This document shows positions 12,452-18,233 of a stretch of 25,678 bases of DNA, in pieces (position 1 is the stretch's first letter; every line of letters starts with the position of its first letter). The stretch comes from a virus. The position numbers and the translations under genes were made by a program. The stretch is from the IMG/VR virus record IMGVR_UViG_3300022752_000348, positions 1 to 25,678 of that record; one strand, given 5' to 3'. A model generated the notes under the pieces. That model saw only the letters and a program-made list of their open reading frames with translations. It made no database searches and was not told where the DNA came from.

Positions 12452-12942
12452 CACTACATAAGTAAAATTTTTACCCCTGTTTTGCAATTTAAAAATAAAA
12501 AGGGGGTCGCGTAGCGGAATAAGTGGAAAATCAATAAAATCAACGTTTTTGTAAAAAAGCCTTATAAAATGCATAGTCCAAAAAAGATATATAAATCAAT
12601 GAGCTATTCCCGCCGTGGCGAATCGTTGATTTATGCGGCTCCAGAATCGTTGCACGCCAAGGGTTTTTTTTCCGTGGCGTAAAAAAAATAGTCTACTATT
12701 CGCATATACCAACACTTCTAGACGATTTACGCCACCAAAGCCACCCGCCACGGGGTAAAGTAAAAAAATTTTTTTCATAACTACCCCTAAAACTTTCCTT
12801 ATGGTGGCGGCGATAACAAAAAAGCTATATAAATCAACGCTCCACGTTCCGCGCTCCATTTTACGCCATTTCCTGTTAACTATTACCTTGTTCTGTCACA
12901 AAGATCTGTTATTAGGGGATCGCGGATAGGGGGTAATTGCGC
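12452..12942. other. Noncoding, structured intergenic region
   Basis: A 491 bp region without a credible gene. It holds a 22-bp imperfect direct repeat (AAAAAAG-N-TATATAAATCAA-N-G) at 12580-12601 and 12818-12839, and between the copies several matching inverted elements: CCGTGGCG at 12613-12620 and 12672-12679, CGCCACGG at 12746-12753, GTGGCGTAAA at 12674-12683 and TTTACGCCAC at 12726-12735, plus TTTACGCCA again at 12860-12868. An element similar to one before the 9562 gene occurs at 12875-12900. It separates a minus-strand gene from the plus-strand acidic gene, so it should contain divergent promoters. Confidence 0.6.
12674..12735. repeat. 10-bp inverted repeat with nested hairpin
   Basis: GTGGCGTAAA (12674-12683) and TTTACGCCAC (12726-12735) are perfect complements 42 nt apart, with a small AATAG/CTATT hairpin between. 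The left arm overlaps CCGTGGCG (12672-12679), which can instead pair with CGCCACGG at 12746-12753, so two alternative folds exclude each other. Confidence 0.6.
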
Positions 12943-13104
12943 ATGGCTAAAAAGAAACAATCAATCGAAGATATCCTTGAGGACATAAGAGCTCATATAG
13001 ACTTATTAGAGGATAAAATTAACGAAATAAGAGATCAAGACGAACCGGAGGATTGGGATGACCAAGACGAAGACGAGGACCTTGATGAAGACGAAGACGA
13101 GTAG
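12943..13104 (+). CDS. 53 aa protein with extreme acidic tail
   Basis: A 53 aa protein. The start is basic (MAKKKQSIEDILEDIRAHID), the middle is a helix (LLEDKINEIRDQDEPE), and the last 20 residues are almost all Asp/Glu with a DWDDQDEDEDL stretch. A strong ribosome site AGGGGGT (12928-12934; full pairing with one G-U) sits 8 nt before the ATG. It stands alone on the plus strand and is convergent with the endolysin gene. Very acidic small phage proteins include DNA mimics such as T7 Ocr, but this one is much shorter and lacks the spaced-helix pattern, so that is only a possibility. Confidence 0.65.
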   Translation: MAKKKQSIEDILEDIRAHIDLLEDKINEIRDQDEPEDWDDQDEDEDLDEDEDE

Positions 13105-13111
13105 CAAACGG

Positions 13112-13133
13112 TGTGGGGTATAAAAGCCCCACA
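13112..13133. terminator. Hairpin between convergent genes
   Basis: TGTGGGG (13112-13118) / CCCCACA (13127-13133) forms a 7-bp, mostly G-C stem with an 8-nt loop, exactly between the stop of the plus-strand acidic gene (13104) and the stop of the endolysin gene (13134). No clear U-run follows in either direction, so efficient intrinsic termination is uncertain. Confidence 0.5.
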
Positions 13134-13691
13134 TTAAAACCCCATATCTACAAGTTCTTTATAAGTTCTTTTCAGTAGCTGTGGATATTCAGGATTAGTA
13201 GAATAGTTATAAAGCAGGTTAAAATAACGATTTACATCATTTATTCTTAATTTAGTTTGTAATTCACGTTCATTTCTAAAAGATTTGTAAGCATCTTTCG
13301 TATTAAGCAGATTTATATAATACTCAATAGAATGGCATTTAGACTTAAATTTAGCCACTCTAAAAGGGGCATTTGGGTTGTTGGCAGGGGTCATGCCAGT
13401 ATGTAAATTTCTAAACTGATATATGCCCATTAAGTTGTTTCCTTCAATGGCATAACGACTACGGCCATAATTAGATTCTAATGCCGCTTGTGTTAATAAT
13501 AATTTTCTAGGTATTCTTTCTTCCTTCTTATATCTTTTATCAAGATAATCAGCGCATTTATTGACTGATTGGACAAATTCTCTGTTATTAGAATAGCCAA
13601 AGGCGGGTTCAGAATAGACAACAAACAATACAATAAATAACCATATAATTGCTGTTAACAGATACAGTAGATAATGTTTTAAATTATTCAC
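13134..13691 (-). CDS. Glucosaminidase-type endolysin with signal anchor
   Basis: A 185 aa protein. Residues 7-26 are a hydrophobic N-terminal segment (YLLYLLTAIIWLFIVLFVVY), either a signal peptide or a SAR-type signal anchor. The body matches Bax/FlgJ-like glucosaminidases: LLLTQAALESNYGRSRYAIEG (catalytic Glu in ALES), then NNLMGIYQF, and a FKSKCHSIEYYINLLNT segment. These enzymes cleave the glycan strand of peptidoglycan. The start is GTG, chosen because AGGAGG lies 5 nt before it. A self-exporting endolysin would need the holin only for membrane depolarisation; the 3-TM holin at 3313-3741 fits. Confidence 0.85.
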   Translation of the reverse strand: MNNLKHYLLYLLTAIIWLFIVLFVVYSEPAFGYSNNREFVQSVNKCADYLDKRYKKEERIPRKLLLTQAALESNYGRSRYAIEGNNLMGIYQFRNLHTGMTPANNPNAPFRVAKFKSKCHSIEYYINLLNTKDAYKSFRNERELQTKLRINDVNRYFNLLYNYSTNPEYPQLLKRTYKELVDMGF

Positions 13692-13719
13692 GTGGTCCTC
13701 CTGCGATGTTGGTTGATTT

Positions 13720-14313
13720 TTAGCTTATCCTATTTCCTTTTGATAGGTTTTCGCTAGCCCATAAGGGCTGTAAGTTTGTATAGTGGAAACATTTTGCCTG
13801 TTCTTCTGGTTTTGTCAAGTCAAAAGATGAACATGGAAGTATATGATCTATATGCCATTTTCCATGATTTTTACGTGTCATACCAGGTTTAAATGATTTT
13901 TCTAAATGATCCCAAACTTCTTTTACATCTTTAACACCTAATAATTTTAAAGAAGATTCATTTTTTCTAATTCCTTTTAAAGCTTTCAATATTCTACTTC
14001 TCAAAATTATAGATAATTTAAATTTAGGGTCTTTTTTTGTTTTAATTCTTTTCTTTTCATTTAATAATTTTCTATTCTTTTTTGCCCATTCTTTCATATA
14101 TATTTTTTGTTTAAGTTTATTTTTTAAATCATATTCTTTTTTGTATTTTTTTATTTTATCTCTATATAATAAAAAATATTCTTTTAAATATTTTTTAAGT
14201 TTTTCTTTATTTTTTAAAGACCATTTTTTAAAATATATTTTTTGTTTATTTCTTCTTTTAAAATTATATTTTTTAAAATATTCTTTTTGTTTTTCTTTAT
14301 CTTTGTAAGGCAT
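13720..14313 (-). CDS. HNH endonuclease with Lys-rich repeats
   Basis: A 197 aa protein from the ATG at 14313, which lies 1 nt after the upstream stop; an in-frame extension of 11 codons is less likely. The N-terminal 100 residues are a chain of K/Y/E repeats (KDKEKQKEYFKKYNFKRR and similar units), probably DNA-binding helices. The C-terminus holds KWHIDHILPCSSFDLTKPEEQ then CFHYTNLQPLWASENLSKGN, an HNH site (H of IDH, N of TNLQPL, and the K-G-N end). Such enzymes are usually free-standing homing endonucleases in phages. It is probably a mobile passenger between endolysin and the exonuclease gene. Confidence 0.85.
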   Translation of the reverse strand: MPYKDKEKQKEYFKKYNFKRRNKQKIYFKKWSLKNKEKLKKYLKEYFLLYRDKIKKYKKEYDLKNKLKQKIYMKEWAKKNRKLLNEKKRIKTKKDPKFKLSIILRSRILKALKGIRKNESSLKLLGVKDVKEVWDHLEKSFKPGMTRKNHGKWHIDHILPCSSFDLTKPEEQAKCFHYTNLQPLWASENLSKGNRIS

Positions 14314-14314
14314 T

Positions 14315-14548
14315 TTATTTATGTTGAAACCAATTATATACAGCAATAAAACTTAATAATATAAAAACTACTTGCTGTGTTAATCTTGCCATATCTTTTT
14401 CAATATAAGAAACATAAGCCCACATGAACACAGATACCATTAAAAATATCCATGCAATCCATTGTATATTAATAATAGCTGTTGCCTGTATTACAGAACA
14501 AGTAATACTAATACTTGCAGCTATCCATTTATAAACAGTTAAATTCAT
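14315..14548 (-). CDS. Small polytopic membrane protein
   Basis: A 77 aa protein with three hydrophobic stretches (WIAASISITCSVIQATAIIN; WIAWIFLMVSVFMWAYVSY; VVFILLSFIAVYNWF) and a short charged loop IEKDMARLTQ. It overlaps the exonuclease gene by 4 nt. Similar short phage membrane proteins are common, and their function is unknown. Confidence 0.68.
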   Translation of the reverse strand: MNLTVYKWIAASISITCSVIQATAIINIQWIAWIFLMVSVFMWAYVSYIEKDMARLTQQVVFILLSFIAVYNWFQHK

Positions 14549-15228
14549 TTTTTTAATTGATTATAATATTGATCTACTCTTCTTAAAAAATCATGTTTGT
14601 ATCTTTTGTATTCTAATCCTTCTATTGTAAATTCTTGATAAACATTTTCTGGTGTGCACATCATAATAATTCCTTTTTCAATTTTAGTTCCATAAACATA
14701 ATCATGTGCCATTCCATAAGCCGCAAGTTGCATAAAATAATCTTGAATCCATTCTTTTTTCTTTGGTTTATTAGATTGTTTAAAATCTATAATACTGTCC
14801 TTTCCATTATGAACTGCAATAAAATCAGTAGCTCCTGCATATAGATCTGGATAATATAAGGTAGCTTCCATGCCATAATATTCAGTGATTTTATTTTTTA
14901 ATCCGTTATCTATGATAGTTTGAGCCATGTTATGTGCATTACGACCTACATCTGTTAAATCTAAGTGATATTGACCCTCTATAAAACTTTGAATTATGGT
15001 ATGCATGGCTGTTCCACGTGTTGAAGAACGATCCACGATCCGCGTAGCTTCTTCTTCGCCTATTCGTTTACGCCACTCTTCCAGTGATTTACGTTTCTCT
15101 TCAGGTTGAGTTGCGGATAATATTGTAGTAACTGATGGTAATTTAGCTTCCCCTAGATCATAGTGTCTATGACCATCAACAGATGCTCGTGTTGATTTAG
15201 GGTATATAAATTTAGGATTGTGTTTCAT
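14545..15228 (-). CDS. RecB/MGME1-like PD-(D/E)XK exonuclease
   Basis: A 227 aa protein. Motifs in order: LPSVTTILSATQP (N-terminal signature), STRGTAMHTIIQSFIEG (RG-x-x-x-H helix), YAGATDFIAVHNGKDSIIDFKQSN (D of the site, then D-x-K), and the QDYFMQLAAYGMAHD helix (Q-x-x-x-Y motif). This set is that of Cas4/RecB-type and mitochondrial MGME1-type single-strand exonucleases. In T7-like phages an exonuclease at a comparable place (gp6) degrades host DNA and processes replication intermediates, a likely role here. It is coupled to a membrane-protein gene (4-nt overlap) and preceded by a lipoprotein gene. Confidence 0.88.
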   Translation of the reverse strand: MKHNPKFIYPKSTRASVDGHRHYDLGEAKLPSVTTILSATQPEEKRKSLEEWRKRIGEEEATRIVDRSSTRGTAMHTIIQSFIEGQYHLDLTDVGRNAHNMAQTIIDNGLKNKITEYYGMEATLYYPDLYAGATDFIAVHNGKDSIIDFKQSNKPKKKEWIQDYFMQLAAYGMAHDYVYGTKIEKGIIMMCTPENVYQEFTIEGLEYKRYKHDFLRRVDQYYNQLKK

Positions 15229-15230
15229 AA

Positions 15231-15377
15231 TTAATATTGAATTTCCATAACAGGTTTTTCTTTAGTTGATTCGTCATATAAAAATTTAATAGTTTGTTTA
15301 ATAACAGTAGTTGTAGGATCAAAAGAAATATCTTTTGAGCAACTAGCTAATATAAATAATATAAATAAGTATTTCAT
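15231..15377 (-). CDS. Small lipoprotein
   Basis: A 48 aa protein, MKYLFILFILASCSKDISFD and onward. Lys-3 followed by a hydrophobic core and an L-A-S-C lipobox (Cys13) is a classic bacterial lipoprotein signal. The mature part is about 35 residues. The start overlaps the stop of a 22 aa membrane-peptide frame (ATGA). Phage lipoproteins of this size act as outer-membrane spanins or block superinfection; neither is shown here. Too short for typical frame tracking but with a clear signal. Confidence 0.68.
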   Translation of the reverse strand: MKYLFILFILASCSKDISFDPTTTVIKQTIKFLYDESTKEKPVMEIQY

Positions 15378-15442
15378 TTTATAAATACTCTAATAATGTA
15401 AGATAGTATAATCAAACCAACAATAAAATTTCTAATTTCCAT
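15374..15442 (-). CDS. 22 aa membrane peptide, tentative
   Basis: MEIRNFIVGLIILSYIIRVF then IK: one hydrophobic helix with basic ends. Its start overlaps the end of the PD-(D/E)XK gene by 11 nt and its stop overlaps the lipoprotein start as ATGA, so it sits in a tightly coupled chain. Too short to classify; a real membrane peptide or just a ribosome-linking frame. Confidence 0.4.
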   Translation of the reverse strand: MEIRNFIVGLIILSYIIRVFIK

Positions 15443-15719
15443 CCACGTAATATATCTTAATCCCCAACGCTTTCTGTTCTTTCGATACAGAACGATTAAT
15501 TGTGTCTCCTGGTTTACAGTTATAACTTTGGCTCTTACGACGAGATATGGTCTTAACATCAAGTAAACTGGTTTTACCTTGTTTATCAACAACAACAAGA
15601 TCAAACGGACATTGTGGATCCAATGATTTAGCGACATGATATCCTTTTTTTAAAAATTCTTTTGCAGCAATTAACTCTGAACATATACCTTTTGTTGATC
15701 TACTTATCATTTTTTTCAT
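15432..15719 (-). CDS. Small PD-(D/E)XK endonuclease-fold protein
   Basis: A 95 aa protein. STKGICSELIAAKEFLKKGYHVAK (E of the first helix), then DPQCPFDLVVVDKQGKTSLLDVKTIS (PFD-x-V and D-x-K) are the motifs of small PD-(D/E)XK nucleases related to group I intron and resolvase-like enzymes. The rest is an alternating strand pattern ending IKIYYVDGN. It overlaps the preceding small gene (15700-15846) by 20 nt. Likely a structure-specific or host-DNA-degrading nuclease (inference). Confidence 0.75.
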   Translation of the reverse strand: MKKMISRSTKGICSELIAAKEFLKKGYHVAKSLDPQCPFDLVVVDKQGKTSLLDVKTISRRKSQSYNCKPGDTINRSVSKEQKALGIKIYYVDGN

Positions 15720-15846
15720 CTTTTTTTTCTTTGACGTAAGACCAATCTATTTCATCATAATTTTTTTTAAATGTTTCATCCGGTATACGAGATCTTCCGT
15801 CCCAACCTTTACCCCATTCTGATCTTCTTTTTTTATTTTCTGTCAT
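15700..15846 (-). CDS. 48 aa basic phage protein (GKGWDGRSR motif)
   Basis: MTENKKRRSEWGKGWDGRSR, then IPDETFKKNYDEIDW and a Lys/Glu tail. The short 'GKGWDGRSR-x-P ... Y-x-x-N-DEI' pattern recurs in tiny proteins of many phages and has no known function. It starts after a 12-bp hairpin and overlaps the nuclease gene by 20 nt. Confidence 0.62.
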   Translation of the reverse strand: MTENKKRRSEWGKGWDGRSRIPDETFKKNYDEIDWSYVKEKKDEKNDK

Positions 15847-15856
15847 ATTATTTATA

Positions 15857-15888
15857 ATGAAGTAGAACCTGTTAGAGTTCTACTTCAT
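15857..15888 (-). terminator. 12-bp hairpin after the ParB-like gene
   Basis: ATGAAGTAGAAC (15857-15868) / GTTCTACTTCAT (15877-15888): a perfect 12-bp stem with an 8-nt loop in the gap downstream of the ParB-like gene (ends 15926). The minus-strand sequence after it is AT-rich (TATAAATAAT) but has no U-run. It could be a weak terminator or a processing/stability element for the next gene, whose start lies 11 nt further. Confidence 0.5.
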
Positions 15889-15925
15889 ATCATTCCTCAT
15901 TTACATTCCTTTACTAATTTATCAA

Positions 15926-16690
15926 CTAAAATTCTTTTCTAGTTGATATTCTATTTGCTTTAGAAAGTTTAAAGTTATAAGCATCTACCAAACCTTCAAT
16001 CCAATCTTCTTGGTTCATACAACCTTCCAATTTAGATCTATATTTTTGTATTTGGTCATAAGCAGTTTCAACTTTAAAGTTTTCTAAGTTTTGTATTCTA
16101 GTAAAACCTATACAAAACTTTTTAATTTGTACAAGATCAGGTGCAAAAGATTTTATCTTTAACAACTGTTGTGCAAATCGTCTTGCTTTGTTTTCATCAG
16201 TTATTACAAAATTGCCACTGATGAAGTCTCTATGACAATCACCTTTAACTTTACTACCTTCAATGCTTAATAATATTAAACATACAGATAATGGAAGATT
16301 AAACTCTTCAAAAAATTTACTTATTTTTGAATAAGTTTGGTGATTAGGATGAGATCTATGAGAGAAACTTTTTAAATAATCTCTATATTTCCATCCTCTT
16401 TGCTTATTGTTAATAACTCTAACATGTTCTATGCCTAAGTTCTTAACAGTGATATAAGTTACTGGAAGTTTCAACAATTTACACGCGTTCAAACGATGTT
16501 GACCTTCAATAACTTCTTTGTTTTCGTTAACAATGATTGGATTGATCTGTCCGTATTTTTTTAGACTAACAGCAAGATCATTCACATGATTGTCCGAAAT
16601 GTCCCGATTAGCATTCAATATTTTGAACATTGAATAATCATCGGTTTGTCTTATTATGCTACTTCTTCCAGTAAAAAGAGAAGTATTCAT
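15926..16690 (-). CDS. ParB/Srx-fold protein
   Basis: A 254 aa protein from the ATG at 16690 (AAGGAG 5 nt before it; a GTG 6 nt upstream is less likely). Residues 25-85 carry the ParB N-terminal pattern: NHVNDLAVSLKKYGQINPII, VNENKEVIEGQHRLNACKLL, then KLPVTYITV, with the EGQHR box that binds phosphate/nucleotide in ParB. The C-terminal 150 residues are helical and unlike ParB HTH domains. Phage proteins with this fold are DNA-binding or act as nucleases/nucleotide-dependent switches. It has its own upstream region with inverted repeats, suggesting autoregulation. Precise role unknown. Confidence 0.78.
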   Translation of the reverse strand: MNTSLFTGRSSIIRQTDDYSMFKILNANRDISDNHVNDLAVSLKKYGQINPIIVNENKEVIEGQHRLNACKLLKLPVTYITVKNLGIEHVRVINNKQRGWKYRDYLKSFSHRSHPNHQTYSKISKFFEEFNLPLSVCLILLSIEGSKVKGDCHRDFISGNFVITDENKARRFAQQLLKIKSFAPDLVQIKKFCIGFTRIQNLENFKVETAYDQIQKYRSKLEGCMNQEDWIEGLVDAYNFKLSKANRISTRKEF

Positions 16691-16706
16691 ACACACTCCT
16701 TTATTG

Positions 16707-16780
16707 CGTCAAGTTTTTTTAAAATTTTGTTAGTTCTTGACGTTAACATAACAAAATTATTATACACTTTTTTGTATAAT
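16707..16780 (-). promoter_or_regulatory. Promoter and inverted repeats before the ParB-like gene
   Basis: A perfect minus-strand TATAAT (16764-16759) lies within an inverted repeat ATTATAC (16759-16765) / GTATAAT (16774-16780). A second inverted repeat CGTCAAG (16707-16713) / CTTGACG (16736-16742) lies downstream, between -10 and the ribosome site. No good -35 box is seen, as the upstream DNA is A-rich. Two palindromes bracketing the start region look like operators. Confidence 0.5.
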
Positions 16781-16789
16781 TCTTTTTAA

Positions 16790-17029
16790 TCATTTGCTTA
16801 TGAATCTCATTAAGTTTTTATCTTTAGATAATTCATAATTTGTTTTTCTTATTTTTATTTTACACCACTCAACATATTCTGGATTTAAATTACCTAAGTT
16901 ATCTTCATTCATAATATAAGTCATAATATTAACTTTATTTAAATATTCCTTAAATTTTTTATTTTCAAAATCATTAAAGTAATCACTGTTTAAATATTTT
17001 TCTAAAATTTTTTTTCTATATTCAGTCAT
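16790..17029 (-). CDS. Unknown small basic protein
   Basis: A 79 aa Lys/Asn/Tyr-rich helical protein (MTEYRKKILEKYLNSDYF and onward). Its start codon overlaps the upstream gene stop by 1 nt. Last gene of the small-ORF chain that begins at 18462. No family recognised. Confidence 0.62.
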   Translation of the reverse strand: MTEYRKKILEKYLNSDYFNDFENKKFKEYLNKVNIMTYIMNEDNLGNLNPEYVEWCKIKIRKTNYELSKDKNLMRFISK

Positions 17030-17268
17030 TAATGTATTGCCTTATTATTAAAAGGTTCTATTTGTTCAGATTGTTTCATAATTGTATCCATAACTTCTTC
17101 AAACTCCCCAGGATATTTAAATACTGTTTTATATAATCTCATAGCTTGAGCCATCATAGTAGATGCCACCATCTGCGGTTCATTATAACGAAGAACTAAT
17201 TCAACCATTTTATCAAATAGTTCATTATAAATGTATTCTAATTCAAGATCTTTTTTTGTTTTTTTCAT
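17029..17268 (-). CDS. Unknown helical protein
   Basis: A 79 aa acidic helical protein: a charged first helix (KKDLELEYIYNELFDKMVEL), a VLRYNEPQMVASTMMAQAMRLY segment and an acidic tail. The 4-nt ATGA overlap with the upstream gene supports it. Patterns like 'ep-x-vAs-x-m-x-x-qA-x-rlYk' occur in short marine-phage proteins, and the function is unknown. Confidence 0.66.
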   Translation of the reverse strand: MKKTKKDLELEYIYNELFDKMVELVLRYNEPQMVASTMMAQAMRLYKTVFKYPGEFEEVMDTIMKQSEQIEPFNNKAIH

Positions 17269-17450
17269 TTTCTAAATAAATCTTCGTCTTGTTGTTTATT
17301 CTTTCTTTTCATATGACATTCAATTTTTACAACATCTTCAGCTCCATCTAATATTCTTATTTCATAGCCATATTTTTTTGGTTCAACCCAATATTTTACT
17401 ACATTATGAATTATAAGATTACCTATTTTCTTTTTTGTTCTTTCAGACAT
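17265..17450 (-). CDS. Unknown 61 aa basic protein
   Basis: A 61 aa basic protein, MSERTKKKIGNLIIHNVVKY and onward, with a beta pattern in the middle (YGYEIRILDGAEDVVKIECHM) and a Lys-rich end. ATGA coupling with the next gene; overlaps the 32 aa frame upstream by 28 nt. No family recognised. Confidence 0.6.
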   Translation of the reverse strand: MSERTKKKIGNLIIHNVVKYWVEPKKYGYEIRILDGAEDVVKIECHMKRKNKQQDEDLFRK

Positions 17451-17521
17451 TTCTTCAACCTTTTGTTTTGTTTTTTTAAACGATAAATAATTTCATCTAA
17501 ATCATTTGGTCCGCGTTTCAT
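17423..17521 (-). CDS. 32 aa basic peptide, tentative
   Basis: MKRGPNDLDEIIYRLKKQNK followed by a Lys-rich end; a short amphipathic helix. The start overlaps the upstream stop as ATGA (17521-17518), and the 3' third overlaps the next gene. Support is from coupling and composition only. Confidence 0.42.
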   Translation of the reverse strand: MKRGPNDLDEIIYRLKKQNKRLKKCLKEQKRK

Positions 17522-17607
17522 CTTTTTCTTTCGTATAATGTTTTAAATATACGTTTTTTTTTAATCGGACACCAGTATCCGTAATATCCTGATATTTTTC
17601 TTTTCAT
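17518..17607 (-). CDS. 29 aa basic aromatic peptide, tentative
   Basis: MKRKISGYYGYWCPIKKKRI then a basic end. Both its start (GTATGA with the zinc-ribbon gene) and its stop (ATGA with the next frame) are coupled overlaps, which random frames rarely show. Function unknown. Confidence 0.48.
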   Translation of the reverse strand: MKRKISGYYGYWCPIKKKRIFKTLYERKR

Positions 17608-17780
17608 ACAGGCATCCCCGCATCATCAATGTTTTCTAACATTTCCTCTTCTGTAAATGCTATTTCACCTTGTGATTTGCAATTTTTACATTGGTAAACT
17701 TCACCATAGCAATCTCTACGATATCCATTACCACCACAATCATGGCAAATGATTTTATGTGTTTTATTTTGTATGTCCAT
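17604..17780 (-). CDS. DnaJ-type zinc-ribbon protein
   Basis: A 58 aa protein. IICHDCGGNGYRRDCYGEVY then QCKNCKSQGEI gives two C-x-x-C pairs with the CGGNG and C-x-x-C-x-x-x-G pattern of the DnaJ central zinc finger. The C-terminus is acidic (FTEEEMLENIDD). Likely a small zinc-bound protein for protein or nucleic-acid contact. Overlaps its neighbours by 17 nt (upstream) and 4 nt (downstream). Confidence 0.72.
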   Translation of the reverse strand: MDIQNKTHKIICHDCGGNGYRRDCYGEVYQCKNCKSQGEIAFTEEEMLENIDDAGMPV

Positions 17781-17940
17781 TTTTATATCCCCTATTTTTT
17801 GCTTCTTTTTTTGCGAGAACTTCTATTGTTTTACTTATAGTTAAATTAGCATCAGTTAATTTACCTTCTCCAAGAAATATTAAAATTTTATATATTTCCA
17901 TCGGCACAGATACCGATTTATATTTTGCTGGGTCTGCCAT
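17764..17940 (-). CDS. Small RHH-like phage protein
   Basis: A 58 aa protein, MADPAKYKSVSVPMEIYKIL, then a helix ending TISKTIEVLAKKEAKN. A short strand (KSVSVP) followed by two helices is the ribbon-helix-helix layout of small dimeric DNA-binding proteins. Good ribosome site AAGGAG 4 nt before the ATG. A candidate regulator for the phage (inference). Confidence 0.65.
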   Translation of the reverse strand: MADPAKYKSVSVPMEIYKILIFLGEGKLTDANLTISKTIEVLAKKEAKNRGYKNGHTK

Positions 17941-17991
17941 TACTTCTCCTTTTGTTTGTTTATTTATGCTTTCTGCATCTTAATATGGGAA

Positions 17992-18019
17992 ACTATAGCA
18001 TTAAAAACAAGTGTTGCAA
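17992..18019 (-). promoter_or_regulatory. Candidate promoter for the small-ORF chain
   Basis: Minus strand TTGCAA (18019-18014), 16-bp spacer, TATAGT (17997-17992; 5 of 6). It would start RNA near 17985, giving a leader of about 45 nt to the RHH-like gene at 17940. Inspection only. Confidence 0.45.
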
Positions 18020-18069
18020 GATAATTATTTTTAAGGTATTGTGGACATCTCTTCTCACACCTTTTGTTT

Positions 18070-18096
18070 GCTCGTCCTAGTACAACTAGGGCGGGC
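18070..18096 (+). other. Strong hairpin that folds best as plus-strand RNA
   Basis: A 12-bp stem, GCTCGTCCTAGT (18070-18081) / ACTAGGGCGGGC (18085-18096), with loop ACA. Two of the pairs are T-G (72/94 and 75/91), which are U-G pairs in plus-strand RNA but A-C mismatches in minus-strand RNA. It lies in a 161-bp gap (17941-18101) between minus-strand genes. No U-run follows. Confidence 0.5.
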
Positions 18097-18101
18097 ATTC
18101 A

Positions 18102-18233
18102 TTATCTTCTCCCTTGACCTCTATATTCTTTTCTATCGTTGCGTTTATTTGGTCTTTTAGAATGACGTCCTGGACGTTTTTTATTGGTATGTTTAATAAA
18201 AGTACCAGTACCTGATTGAACTTTACGAGCCAT
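18102..18233 (-). CDS. 43 aa basic protein
   Basis: MARKVQSGTGTFIKHTNKKR then PGRHSKRPNKRND and an Arg-rich end; pI very high. The 'GT-x-IKHT-x-KKRPGRHSK' pattern is familiar from tiny phage proteins with no known role; RNA or DNA contact is likely from charge. Overlaps the zinc-ribbon gene upstream by 11 nt. Confidence 0.65.
   Translation of the reverse strand: MARKVQSGTGTFIKHTNKKRPGRHSKRPNKRNDRKEYRGQGRR

Noticed and set aside
12452-12574. Longer N-terminus for the 12200 gene
   Set aside because: The added 41 codons cross a G-run and a palindrome and look non-coding; the ATG at 12451 fits the conserved core better.
12596-12859. 87-codon minus-strand frame starting MERGTWSVDLY
   Set aside because: It runs through the inverted repeats and homopolymer runs, has no ribosome site, and its composition does not resemble neighbouring genes.
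15374-15637. 87-codon minus-strand frame overlapping the PD-(D/E)XK gene
   Set aside because: Mostly a shadow of the nuclease gene; only its last 22 codons lie in their own coupled position and are listed as a tentative peptide.
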